64,000 bases of DNA from Candidatus Dormiibacterota bacterium. Lineage in GTDB: Bacteria > Acidobacteriota > Polarisedimenticolia > Gp22-AA2. The notes beneath the pieces are model-generated. The model made no database searches. It had not been told where the DNA came from and saw only the letters and a program-made list of their open reading frames with translations. Positions 46,979 to 54,895 of the stretch are shown here, one piece after another. The stretch spans positions 19,275-83,274 of the forward strand of contig DASQAT010000010.1 of the NCBI GenBank assembly GCA_035635555.1, read 5' to 3'. The translations under genes were made by a program, and so were the position numbers. Numbering within the stretch: position 1 is the first letter of the stretch; every line of letters starts with the position of its first letter.

Positions 46979-48544
46979 CTAGTGGGCCGTGGCGGTCGCC
47001 CGCAGCTCCCGGATGACCGTCACCTTGATCTTTCCCGGATACTCCATGTGCGTCTGGATCTTCTTCGCCAGGTCGGACGCCAGAAGGGCCAGTTGATCGT
47101 CGGTCACCCTGTCCGGCCGGGCGATCACGCGGATCTCCCGGCCGGCTTGAATGGCGTACGACTGTTCGACCCCTTCCATTTCGTTGGCCAGCCCCTCGAG
47201 CTGCTCGATCCGACGGACGTAGTCCACGACGCTCTTGCGCCTGGCCCCCGGGCGCGACCCCGAGATCGCGTCGGCCGCCGACACGAGGACGGAGATGGGA
47301 TGGGTGACATCCACGTCTTCGTGATGCGAGCCGATGGCGTTCACCACCACGGGGTGCTCATTGTACCGCGTCGCCACCTCGACGCCGATCTCGGGATGCG
47401 TCCCCTCCCGCTCGAAATCGATCGCCTTGCCGATGTCGTGAAACAGTCCGGCCCGCTTGGCCAGCATGCCGTCGAGCCTCAGCTCGGACGCCATGATGGC
47501 GGTCAGCTTGGCGACTTCGATGGAGTGCATCAGGACGTTCTGGCCGTAGGACGTCCGGTAGCGCAGGCGTCCCAGGATGCGCACGAGTTCCGGATGGACG
47601 CCGTTGATGCCGAGCTCGCGCAGCGCCTCCTGGCCGGCCCGCAGCATCTGCTCGTCCACCCGCCGCTGGTTCTTCTGCACCAGCTCCTCGATCCGTTTCG
47701 GGTGGATGTTGCCGTCCTTGATCAGCCGCTCGAGGGTCATTCGGGCAATCTCGCGCTTGATCGGGTTGAAGCACGACAGCACCACGGTGTCGGGCTGCTC
47801 GTCGATCAGGAGCTGCACGCCGGTCGCCTTCTCGAAGGCCCGGATGTTCTTCCCCTCGTGGCCGATGATGCGCCCCTTCAGCTTGTCGTTCGGCAGCTGG
47901 AAGGACGTGACGCTGCGCTCCGCGGTCCAGTCCGACGCCGTGCGCTCGATCGCCAGGGAGACGATCTTGCACGCCTCGGTCTCCGCTTTCTTCTGGGCCT
48001 CCTCGCGCGCTTCGCGGATCATCTTCGCCGCCTCGAAGCGCACCTCCTGCTTCATGTTGGTGAGGAGCATCTGCTTGGCGTCTTCGGTGGTGAGGCTGGA
48101 GACGCGGCTGAGCTGGCCGTTGAGGTCGTCCGCGAGGCGCCTGACCCTGTCGCGCTCCTTCCGGGCCTCCACCTCGGACTGCTGGATGTCCCGCTCGCGC
48201 GCCTCGAGGGTCCTCTCACGCGACCGGAGCCGCGCGTCCCCTTCGTTCAGCCCGGCTTCGCGCTCGTCGTGGGCGCGCTTCTGCGTCTCCCCCTCGCGCA
48301 ATCGAGCCTGCAGATCCTGCTCGAGTCGCGACTTCGACTTGAGCCACTCCTCCCGGGCCTGGAGGAGAGCCTGGCGCTTCTGGTGCTCGACATCCTGAAG
48401 GGTCCGGTTGATGGTCTCCTGACTCTCGCCGCGGACCTTCTCCAGCCTAGCCCGGACGAGACCGTTTCTGAGGAACCAGCCGACGAGACCTCCCAGAAGC
48501 AGACCGCCCCCCGGGAGGAGAATATTGATGAACGTCATCCGCAT
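46979..48544 (-). CDS. rny: Ribonuclease Y
   Basis: The ATG at 48544 has an AGGGGG-type site 6 nt upstream; a further frame to 48607 is noncoding. The 521-residue protein has an N-terminal membrane helix (about 5-22), a long coiled coil (25-190), a KH domain (about 210-275, with GRIIGHEGKNIRAFEKATGV) and an HD domain (about 335-430, with LFHDIGKAID and SHHEDV). It is the membrane-bound endoribonuclease that starts mRNA decay; its presence together with RNase G is notable. Confidence 0.95.
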   Translation of the reverse strand: MRMTFINILLPGGGLLLGGLVGWFLRNGLVRARLEKVRGESQETINRTLQDVEHQKRQALLQAREEWLKSKSRLEQDLQARLREGETQKRAHDEREAGLNEGDARLRSRERTLEARERDIQQSEVEARKERDRVRRLADDLNGQLSRVSSLTTEDAKQMLLTNMKQEVRFEAAKMIREAREEAQKKAETEACKIVSLAIERTASDWTAERSVTSFQLPNDKLKGRIIGHEGKNIRAFEKATGVQLLIDEQPDTVVLSCFNPIKREIARMTLERLIKDGNIHPKRIEELVQKNQRRVDEQMLRAGQEALRELGINGVHPELVRILGRLRYRTSYGQNVLMHSIEVAKLTAIMASELRLDGMLAKRAGLFHDIGKAIDFEREGTHPEIGVEVATRYNEHPVVVNAIGSHHEDVDVTHPISVLVSAADAISGSRPGARRKSVVDYVRRIEQLEGLANEMEGVEQSYAIQAGREIRVIARPDRVTDDQLALLASDLAKKIQTHMEYPGKIKVTVIRELRATATAH

Positions 48545-48599
48545 GCCCTGCCCCCTGCGCGGCCGGTCGCCCGGCGGCGCGGAAGGATCCTCTCCCGGC

Positions 48600-48913
48600 C
48601 ATGGCATGTGATCCGATACAGGTGGCGTCCCCGGGACGGCGGATGTGGGGACGCCGGGATTCGTTTCGGAAGTCCGTTTCGCTGACGGGATTGAATGGAG
48701 AGTCGCGATAGCCGATCGGGCGCGGAGTCGGCACTAAATCGAGTGACCGGCAGGGAGTGCCCCACCGGTCTTCGCCGCGCGGCGGAAAGCCGCCGCGGAG
48801 CCTCACGTAGATTGCGCGCTGTGCCACCCCGCCCCCCCCTGCCGGCCGGGCCCGGAGGCCCGGCGTCAGGCGCCGGGTGAGAGGACCGTTTGGTGCTAAA
48901 GCCTTGTAAACCC
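48600..48913 (-). ncRNA. Candidate structured RNA upstream of rny (6S-like or leader), limits approximate
   Basis: Transcription from the promoter at 48920-48949 would yield an RNA with four stable helices (plus-strand positions). They are a 7-bp stem at 48779-48796; a stem GACCGG/CCGGUC closing 48745-48770 with further G-C pairs inside; an 8-bp stem at 48845-48864; and a 7-bp stem at 48859-48877. The last two share 48859-48864 and cannot form together. Distal pairing GGCAC/GUGCC joins two of them. In several phyla rny lies near ssrS (6S RNA), and a GCUCCGCGG stretch also occurs in E. coli 6S. That similarity is slim; a regulatory leader of rny is the alternative. Confidence 0.4.
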
Positions 48914-48919
48914 GTGCGA

Positions 48920-48949
48920 AGTATAGCACCCGCCCGCTCACACCCGCAA
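48920..48949 (-). promoter_or_regulatory. Promoter of the rny leader / candidate RNA
   Basis: Minus-strand TTGCGG (48944-48949), 18-bp spacer, TATACT (48920-48925), with a TGC extension before the -10. Start near 48913, about 370 nt before rny. Confidence 0.7.
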
Positions 48950-48985
48950 CGTTTCGCGAACCGTCTTCGGCGGGCGCGAGAAGAC

Positions 48986-49423
48986 TCAGGTGTCGACCGG
49001 GGCGGAATCCGGCCCTTCGATCCAGGCCGCTCCGTCGGCGTAGTGCTCCTTCTTCCAGATCGGAGCGCTTGCCTTGACTCTCTCGATGGCGTGCGCGCAG
49101 GCGGCGAGCGCCTCGCGCCGGTGGGCCGCGGCCACGGCGACGACGACGCTGGCCTCGCCGACCTCGAGTCTTCCGACGCGATGCAGAATCGCGACGTGCG
49201 GCGTGCCGAAGCGCGCCTCCACCTCCCGACCGATATCGCGCAGGACGATCTCCGCCATCTCGGGGTAGGCGTCGTACTCCAGGAATCGCACCGATCGCCC
49301 GTCGTGGTGGTTCCGGGTGGTCCCGACGAACGTTGCGATGGCCCCGCGGTCGGGACCCGCCACCGCCCGGATCGCATCCTGGAGGTCGAGCGGCCGATCG
49401 TCGATCCTGTAGAGTCCGGGCAT
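48986..49423 (-). CDS. moaE: Molybdopterin synthase catalytic subunit
   Basis: The 145-residue protein has the MoaE landmarks GAIATFVGTTRNHH, LEYDAYPEMAE, ILHRVGRLEVGEASV and the catalytic-lysine segment PIWKKEHYADG. With MoaD it inserts two sulfurs into precursor Z to make molybdopterin. It lies 9 nt after moaD in an elbB-moaD-moaE operon. A moaB gene is found at 61.9 kb, so molybdenum cofactor is used; no molybdoenzyme is in the window. Confidence 0.94.
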   Translation of the reverse strand: MPGLYRIDDRPLDLQDAIRAVAGPDRGAIATFVGTTRNHHDGRSVRFLEYDAYPEMAEIVLRDIGREVEARFGTPHVAILHRVGRLEVGEASVVVAVAAAHRREALAACAHAIERVKASAPIWKKEHYADGAAWIEGPDSAPVDT

Positions 49424-49432
49424 GACCTAATC

Positions 49433-49675
49433 CTAACCGCCGCTCACCGGAGGAAAGACGGCGATCTCCTCGCGCCCGGTGATCGTCCGGTCCTGGCGGG
49501 CGTAGACCCGATCGCACGAGAACAGCGGCCGCTCGTCGCGCGACAGCCCGGGGAGCCCGGCGCGCACCTGCGACCACACGTCTGCGAGCGTCGCTCCCTG
49601 CTGGACCTCCACCTCGACCGAGGTGGCCTTTGCCGCCTCGCGATACCGGGCGAACAGGAGGACCCGGACGGTCAT
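49433..49675 (-). CDS. moaD: Molybdopterin synthase sulfur-carrier subunit
   Basis: The ATG at 49675 overlaps the elbB-like stop (ATGA) and defines an 80-residue ubiquitin-like protein. It ends in FPPVSGG, the di-glycine tail that is adenylated and thiocarboxylated. The frame runs on upstream to 50554 only as a shadow. It pairs with MoaE encoded next. Confidence 0.92.
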   Translation of the reverse strand: MTVRVLLFARYREAAKATSVEVEVQQGATLADVWSQVRAGLPGLSRDERPLFSCDRVYARQDRTITGREEIAVFPPVSGG

Positions 49676-50325
49676 CGTATTTCCTCGCTCCCGCGCGCGG
49701 AGACGGCCCGCTCGCCGCGCCGGTCCCGGACCATCCGGAGAACTTCGGCGACCATGGCCTCGATCCCCGCCCGCACGTCGACGAGACGGGTGAACGCGGT
49801 GAACCCGGGAGTGTGCACGATCGATCTCTGTCGATCGATCCTCAGGGCCTGGGGGCCCGCCGGCGCCGGGGGGATCTCGAGGTCGTCTCCGAGAACCGTC
49901 CTGACCGGGATCTCCCCGAGGCTGACGCACCCGATCGGTTTCCCGTCGTCCAGGATCCGACGCAGGAACGCCTCGATCCCGGGATGCATCCGGCGGGCCG
50001 CTCCCGGCCGGGCGAAGCCGGAGGAGAAGTTCACCACCGGCCCGTACCCGCCGGGGATCAGGAGCGCCTCGAGCTCGTCGTGCCGCATCGCCTCGAGGGT
50101 GCGGATGGGACGGCGCGCCAGCCGCGCCGATTCGCGCAGGACGTTGCGCGGTTCCTCGACCTCGTCGCCGCTCAGGTGGTCGACGGTGCGCTCCTGCGCG
50201 ATGTCCGGTGCCATGAGGATCGTCTTCTCCCCGGCCGCCTCGACCGCGAGGAGCGTGAATGTCAGCTCGTGCACGTCCGTGCCGTCGTAGTGGCCGCAAC
50301 CGCCGAGAAGAACACCGATCGACAC
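49672..50325 (-). CDS. ElbB/DJ-1-like protein with the catalytic Cys replaced
   Basis: The 217-residue protein aligns with ElbB (isoprenoid glyoxalase): IGVLLGGCGHYDGTDVHE, RNVLRESARLAR, ALLIPGGYGPVVNFSSGFA and VDVRAGIEAMVAEVLRMV. In ElbB the nucleophile is in GKPLGFMCIAP; here the block reads GKPIGCVSLGE, with Ser at the nucleophile position and Cys two residues earlier. A glyoxalase function is therefore doubtful. The GTG at 50325 has GAGGA 6-7 nt upstream. It heads the operon with moaD and moaE, an unusual pairing. Confidence 0.82.
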   Translation of the reverse strand: MSIGVLLGGCGHYDGTDVHELTFTLLAVEAAGEKTILMAPDIAQERTVDHLSGDEVEEPRNVLRESARLARRPIRTLEAMRHDELEALLIPGGYGPVVNFSSGFARPGAARRMHPGIEAFLRRILDDGKPIGCVSLGEIPVRTVLGDDLEIPPAPAGPQALRIDRQRSIVHTPGFTAFTRLVDVRAGIEAMVAEVLRMVRDRRGERAVSARGSEEIR

Positions 50326-50359
50326 GGTCAGTCCTCGTGGATTGAGTCTTCGAATCAGG

Positions 50360-50389
50360 ATTATAGGCGTTCGCCGCGCGGCCGCTCAA
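50360..50389 (-). promoter_or_regulatory. Promoter of the elbB-moaD-moaE operon
   Basis: Minus-strand TTGAGC (50384-50389), 18-bp spacer, perfect TATAAT (50360-50365); start near 50353. Confidence 0.65.
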
Positions 50390-50421
50390 CCGGGAGGGGT
50401 GGCCCGGGCGCGTGTTTGTCG

Positions 50422-50450
50422 TTGACCGGCGGCGGCGCCGGTGGTATGTT
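50422..50450 (+). promoter_or_regulatory. Promoter of the IclR / corrinoid methyl-transfer operon
   Basis: TTGACC (50422-50427), 17-bp spacer, TATGTT (50445-50450); start near 50457, leader about 340 nt. Confidence 0.6.
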
Positions 50451-50800
50451 TGGTGCGTATTGTGCGATCTAGTTTCAATATAAGGAACACGACACGGATC
50501 CCCATGGGCCCACGAAGTGATCGGAGGGGTGACCGGCTTATGCTCCAGCACCATTCGATCGACGTGGGGCGGGGGGTGATGCTGTTACGGCTTCAGGACC
50601 GTTCGAATCATCGCAAGTCCTTGTCGTAACGTCATCATCGGCAAAATAAGCCTTGCGCCGGAGGGGACCATCGTCGGACAATCAGGGTGCGATCTTGTAC
50701 CTTCTGCGATGCGAGGACGGCATAATGCACCCGCGAGCAGGAGGAGATCGACGGGATCGCTTTTCGAGACTGGAGCAGAGGAAAGAAAGGAAAGGGTCAC

Positions 50801-51673
50801 ATGGCTCAGCAGGACGTGTCGGCACAGGGGGTCAGGAAGAGGAGCGAGCGGGGTGAGGGTGTGGTGACGGGGAACCAGGCGGTGCGCCGCGCCATCGCCG
50901 TGCTCAAGGCGTTCAGCGACGACGCCCCCGAGATGGGCGTGACGGAAGTCAGCCGCAAGGTCATCCTCCACAAGAGCACCGTGTACCGCCTGCTCTCGGC
51001 CTTCGAAGGCGAGGGGCTCATCGCCAAGAGTCCGGAAACCGGCAAGTACCGGCTCGGGCCGGAGCTGATCGTCCTGGGCGAGCAGGTCCTGCGCCATACC
51101 GATGTACACCGTGTCGCCCTGCCGTTCCTGCGGGAGCTCGCGGATCGAACCGGTGAAACCGTCGATCTCGAGGTGCTCAGCGGCAGCAACGTCGTCACCA
51201 TCGAGGAGATTGCGGGCAAGCACGTCGTGGCCGCGGCCGGGGCGATCGGGATGCCCTGGGCGGCGCACGCGACCTCGACCGGGAAGGTGCTCCTGGCGCA
51301 CCTGCCGCCCGAGAAGCAACGGCAGATCCTCGCCCGCACCCTGAAGAAGTTCACCCCGCGCACCATCATCGACGCCAAGACCCTGGGGCGCGATCTCATC
51401 AAGATACGCGAGCAGGGGTACGCGGTGTCGTACGGCGAGCTCGAAGACCACCTGATCGCCATCGGCCTGCCGATCAGGAGTCGCAACGGCGACGCTATCG
51501 CCGCCGTCAGCATCTCGGGGCCCGACACCCGGCTGACCCCGGACAAGATGTCCGGCCTCATCCGGACCGGCCTCGAAACCTGCGCGAAGATTTCCGGCAG
51601 GTTGGGATACCACGGCCCGGCCACTCTGCGGGCGGCCCAGCCGAAGTTCATGGCACCGCGCGCCATCGTATGA
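50801..51673 (+). CDS. IclR-family transcriptional regulator
   Basis: The 290-residue protein has an N-terminal winged HTH (about 25-95, with VTEVSRKVILHKSTVYRLLSAFE shared by the family) and a C-terminal effector domain (about 110-270, with HATSTGKVLLAHLP). IclR proteins respond to small carboxylates or aromatics and often control catabolic operons. The ATG follows AAGGAAAGGG. It is transcribed in the same direction as the corrinoid methyl-transfer genes, which begin 48 nt downstream. It probably regulates them; the ligand cannot be read from sequence. Confidence 0.92.
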   Translation: MAQQDVSAQGVRKRSERGEGVVTGNQAVRRAIAVLKAFSDDAPEMGVTEVSRKVILHKSTVYRLLSAFEGEGLIAKSPETGKYRLGPELIVLGEQVLRHTDVHRVALPFLRELADRTGETVDLEVLSGSNVVTIEEIAGKHVVAAAGAIGMPWAAHATSTGKVLLAHLPPEKQRQILARTLKKFTPRTIIDAKTLGRDLIKIREQGYAVSYGELEDHLIAIGLPIRSRNGDAIAAVSISGPDTRLTPDKMSGLIRTGLETCAKISGRLGYHGPATLRAAQPKFMAPRAIV

Positions 51674-51721
51674 CGCAGCGTTCGTCCGGCAATCGCCTGC
51701 GAGCAGAGAAGGAGGACTGAC

Positions 51722-52480
51722 TTGAGCCACGACGACCTCTATCAGAAGATGGCGGACAGCGTGATCACGGGAGAAGCGGAGAGTTCCGCCGCCCTCGCCC
51801 ACCAGTCCCTTGAGCTGGGCATTCCTCCGCTCGAATCCATCGACAACGGTTTCGTGAAGGGGATTCGCGTCGTCGGCGATCGCTTCGGCGCCGGCGAGCT
51901 GTTCCTCCCGGAGCTGGTCATGAGCGCGGAGGCGATGAAGGCGGCGCTCGCCATCCTCGAGCCGGAGCTCGCCAAGGGCAACTCCGTGCGCGAGAGCCAG
52001 GGCGCGGTCCTGGCGTGCACCGTGCAGGGCGACATCCACGACATCGGCAAGCGGATCGTCTGCACGATGCTCTCCGCCAACGGCTTCACCGTCGTGGACC
52101 TCGGCGTCAACGTCAAGATCGATCGCTTCGTGCAGGAGATCAAGACGCGCAAGCCGGACATCGTGGCCATGTCCGCCCTCCTGACGACCACCGCCCCCAA
52201 TCAGGGGAAGGTGATCAAGCTGCTGCAGAAGGAGGGGATCCGCGACCAGTACATCGTCATGGTCGGAGGCGCGCCGACGAGCCTGGGATGGTCGAAGGAG
52301 ATCGGAGCGGACGGGTACGGCGAGAACGCGACCGAGGCCGTGCGGGTGGCCAAGGAACTGATGGCGAAGAAGCGCGCCCGGCCGGCGTCGGCCGAGCCCG
52401 AGACGGTCGCACCGGTCAGGGCCGTCGGCGAGGCCTCCGCCTCCTCCGGCGGCGTGCTCCAGGCGGCCGCGGCGGACTGA
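51722..52480 (+). CDS. Cobalamin-binding corrinoid protein (methyl carrier)
   Basis: The TTG at 51722 has GGAGG 8 nt upstream. The 252-residue protein has an N-terminal helical cap (about 1-85) and a B12-binding Rossmann domain (about 90-215) with GDIHDIGKRIV (D-x-H-x-x-G, the cobalt-ligating His), MSALLTTT (S-x-L) and VMVGGAPT. It ends in an Ala-rich tail. Relatives such as MtbC, MtmC and MtvC carry methyl groups from methyl donors to a second methyltransferase. It is the central carrier of the module encoded downstream. Confidence 0.93.
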   Translation: MSHDDLYQKMADSVITGEAESSAALAHQSLELGIPPLESIDNGFVKGIRVVGDRFGAGELFLPELVMSAEAMKAALAILEPELAKGNSVRESQGAVLACTVQGDIHDIGKRIVCTMLSANGFTVVDLGVNVKIDRFVQEIKTRKPDIVAMSALLTTTAPNQGKVIKLLQKEGIRDQYIVMVGGAPTSLGWSKEIGADGYGENATEAVRVAKELMAKKRARPASAEPETVAPVRAVGEASASSGGVLQAAAAD

Positions 52481-52540
52481 ATCCCCCGCCGGGCGCCCGG
52501 GACCGAGCGGTCCCGCCGTCCGGCGCCAAGGAGACCACCC

Positions 52541-52945
52541 GTGTCGATCGTCGTACCGGCCCGCGTGCGCGGTTTCTTCCAGAGGCACCCGGGACTCACA
52601 CGCGCACTCGAGATCGTCATCCTGCCGTTCGAGACCGCCGGCAAGAAGCTCGCGTTCGGATGCAGGATGTGCGGCCAGTGCATCCTGCACGAGACCGGCA
52701 TGACCTGCCCGATGGGCTGCCCCAAGACGCTGCGCAACGGTCCCTGCGGAGGCGTGCGCATGAACGGTCACTGCGAGGTGGTCCCGGAGATGATGTGCGT
52801 GTGGGTGAAAGCGGAGCGGCGGTCGCGCTGGCTCCCCTGGCGGGGCGCGATCCTGAAGATCCAGCCCGGCCTCGACTGGAGCCTGAAGGGACGCTCCGCC
52901 TGGATCAACGTGCTGGCCGGACATCACGAGAGAGAGACGCAGTGA
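52541..52945 (+). CDS. MetV-like Cys-rich methylene-THF reductase partner subunit
   Basis: The 134-residue protein begins at GTG 52541 with AAGGAG upstream. It carries a cysteine cluster CRMCGQC, then TCPMGCPKTLRNGPCGGVR, the hallmark of the MTHFR C-terminal domain family (MetV). In acetogens MetV and MetF form methylene-THF reductase, the Cys-rich subunit holding metal or Fe-S and contacting an electron donor. Here it precedes metF with a 4-nt overlap (GTGA). The protein is shorter than usual MetV, lacking part of the N-terminal region. Confidence 0.85.
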   Translation: MSIVVPARVRGFFQRHPGLTRALEIVILPFETAGKKLAFGCRMCGQCILHETGMTCPMGCPKTLRNGPCGGVRMNGHCEVVPEMMCVWVKAERRSRWLPWRGAILKIQPGLDWSLKGRSAWINVLAGHHERETQ

Positions 52946-53961
52946 CGCGCCACCCCCAGCCTGTCATCCCCCGGCTCGAGGCGGCTTTCCGCTCGGGCCT
53001 GCCGGTCGTCACCTGCGAAATCGCCGCGGGCGACGGCGCCGATCCGGACGACGTCATCCGACGCGTCAGGCTGGTGCGCGACCACGTGGACGCGGTGAAC
53101 GTCCCTGACAACACCGCCGGTGTCGTCCACATGGCCGCCTGGGCCGCCTCGATCCTCATGGCGCGCGAAGGGGTCGACCCGATCATGCACGTGACTTGCA
53201 GGGACCGGAACCGGATGGCTCTGCAGAGCGACCTGCTCGGAGCGGCCGCCCTGGGCGTCCGGAACATCCTCTGCCTGACCGGGGACCACATGGTGCACGG
53301 CGATCACCCGGGGGCCAAGCCCGTATTCGACCTCGATTCGCTTCAGCTGCTCGGGCTGGCCGACGTCCTGCGCCACGGTCGCTACCTGAGCGGGCGCGAG
53401 ATCAAGCCGGCGCCCGACCTCTTCCCCGGGGCCACGGAGAACCCGTTCGCGCCGCCGTACGATTTCCGCCCGCTCCGCCTGCAGAAGAAACTCGAGGCGG
53501 GTGCGCGCTTCATCCAGACTCAGATCACCTTCAACGTCGAGCGCTTCGCGGCGTTCATGGCGCGCGTGCGCGACCTCGGTCTGGATCGAAGAGTGCCGAT
53601 CCTCGCCGGTGTCGCGCCCCTGCGCTCCGCCCGCGCGGCGCGCTACATGCGGGAGCGGGTGCCCGGCATGGAGGTCCCCGACGACATCGTGCGCCGCATG
53701 GAGCAGGCCGGCAGCGAACGGTCCCGGCGCGAGGAGGAGGGGATCCGCATCTGTGTCGAGACCATCGAGCGGCTGCGCGAGGTCCAGGGCCTCGCCGGCT
53801 TCCACGTGATGCCGATCCACTGGGAGGAGGCGGTCTCCGAGATCGCCGCGCGGGCGCGCCTGGTGCCGGCACGAGCCGCCCTCGCCTCCCCCATCCCCGC
53901 GATCGTGCGCGAGGACGCGGCCGACACGCTGCACAACCGTCCGCGGGAGCACCGAGCATGA
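52942..53961 (+). CDS. metF: Methylenetetrahydrofolate reductase (MetF-type)
   Basis: The 339-residue TIM-barrel protein has family motifs: TCEIAAGDGADPDDV, HVTCRDRNRMALQSDLLGA, NILCLTGDH, GARFIQTQITFNVE and PILAGVAPLRSA, ending with HVMPIHWEEAV. It interconverts 5,10-methylene- and 5-methyl-THF with FAD. Next to MetV, a corrinoid protein and a methyltransferase, it may run either way: feeding methyl groups in, or oxidising methyl-THF derived from demethylation. The GTG start at 52942 overlaps the MetV stop. The frame further upstream is shadow. Confidence 0.92.
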   Translation: MTRHPQPVIPRLEAAFRSGLPVVTCEIAAGDGADPDDVIRRVRLVRDHVDAVNVPDNTAGVVHMAAWAASILMAREGVDPIMHVTCRDRNRMALQSDLLGAAALGVRNILCLTGDHMVHGDHPGAKPVFDLDSLQLLGLADVLRHGRYLSGREIKPAPDLFPGATENPFAPPYDFRPLRLQKKLEAGARFIQTQITFNVERFAAFMARVRDLGLDRRVPILAGVAPLRSARAARYMRERVPGMEVPDDIVRRMEQAGSERSRREEEGIRICVETIERLREVQGLAGFHVMPIHWEEAVSEIAARARLVPARAALASPIPAIVREDAADTLHNRPREHRA

Positions 53962-54872
53962 AGACCATCGTGTCGTCCGCATCCAGGACCATCGTGATCA
54001 GCCCGGAGGACCCGTTCGTCATCATCGGCGAGCGAATCAACCCGACCAATCGGAAGAAGCTGGCCGAGGAGCTGCGGCGCTTCGATTTCACCCGCGTGCG
54101 GAGAGACGCCGTCGCCCAGGTCGAGGCCGGGGCCCAGATGCTCGACGTCAACACCGGCATCCCCGGCGCCGACGAGCCGGGCATGCTGAAGGGGGCGATC
54201 CAGGCGGTGATGGAGGTCACCGACGTGCCGATCTCCATCGACTCGTCCACCCCCGAGGCGCTCGAGACCGCCCTCCCCGCCTACAAGGGGAAGGCGCTGG
54301 TCAACTCGGTGACCGGCGAGGACGAGATGCTGGAGCGCCTCCTGCCCCTCGTGAAGAAATACGGCGCCGCGGTGATCGGCATCGCCAACGACGATACCGG
54401 GATCAGCAACGATCCGCAGGAGAGGTTCCTCATCGCCAGGAAGATCGTCGAGCGCGCGGCGGACCATGGTATTCCGAAGGAAGACGTGATCATCGACCCG
54501 CTCTGCATGCCTATAGGCGCGAACCACGAGTTCGGCAGGATCACCTTCGAGACCATGCGCCTCATCCGCGAAGGCCTGGGCGTGAACATGTCGGTCGGCG
54601 CCGGGAACGTCGGGTTCGGCCTGCCGGACCGCCCGCCCCTCACGGCCAGCTTCATCCAGCTGGGGATGCACGTAGGTCTGACCGCCTCCATCACCAACGC
54701 CCTCGACGCCGAGATCTACAAGATGATCCTGGCCGGCGACCTGATGCTGGGGCGCGACCCCTTCGGCCGGAAGTGGAACGCGCACTTCCGCAAGGTGTCG
54801 GCGGCCAAGGCCGGGGGCCGCCCGGCCGCCGAAAAGACCGCCCCCGCCGGACAGCCATCCCCCAGGGCCTGA
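53958..54872 (+). CDS. Pterin-binding corrinoid methyltransferase (AcsE/MtvA type)
   Basis: The 304-residue protein is a pterin-binding TIM barrel: IIGERINPTNRKKLAEEL, AQMLDVNTGIPGADE, ISIDSSTPEALE, LVNSVTGED, IIDPLCMPIGA and GNVGFGLPDRP. It should move a methyl group between tetrahydrofolate and the cob(I)/methylcob(III)alamin protein, as AcsE or the methyltransferase II of demethylase systems do. A variable C-terminal tail rich in Ala/Pro follows. The ATG overlaps the metF stop by 4 nt. Methionine synthase domains are absent, so it acts with a separate corrinoid protein. Confidence 0.9.
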   Translation: MKTIVSSASRTIVISPEDPFVIIGERINPTNRKKLAEELRRFDFTRVRRDAVAQVEAGAQMLDVNTGIPGADEPGMLKGAIQAVMEVTDVPISIDSSTPEALETALPAYKGKALVNSVTGEDEMLERLLPLVKKYGAAVIGIANDDTGISNDPQERFLIARKIVERAADHGIPKEDVIIDPLCMPIGANHEFGRITFETMRLIREGLGVNMSVGAGNVGFGLPDRPPLTASFIQLGMHVGLTASITNALDAEIYKMILAGDLMLGRDPFGRKWNAHFRKVSAAKAGGRPAAEKTAPAGQPSPRA

Positions 54873-54895
54873 GACAGCAGCACGAGAGGCCGTCC

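Larger units (their letters stand above)
48545..48985 (-). other. 441-bp noncoding region upstream of rny
   Basis: No credible frame exists on either strand. The region starts with a strong minus-strand promoter (48920-48949) and is packed with stable hairpins (see the RNA entry). It is much richer in secondary structure than other gaps in this window. Confidence 0.7.
50326..50800. other. Intergenic region with divergent promoters and a long leader for the IclR operon
   Basis: Divergent promoters lie at 50360-50389 (minus) and 50422-50450 (plus). From the plus start near 50457 a leader of about 340 nt runs to the iclR ATG. It holds a 29-codon frame (ATG 50540 to 50629, GGAGG 12 nt upstream) whose end overlaps a stem-loop, GTTACG 50584-50589 with CGTAAC 50625-50630, reinforced by AGGAC/GTCCT. 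I see no cobalamin, SAM, SAH or folate riboswitch motif. A leader peptide or an unknown RNA element is possible. Confidence 0.5.

Noticed and set aside
50457..50800. Cobalamin or SAM riboswitch before the corrinoid operon
   Set aside because: No B12-box or SAM-I/II core could be found in the leader.
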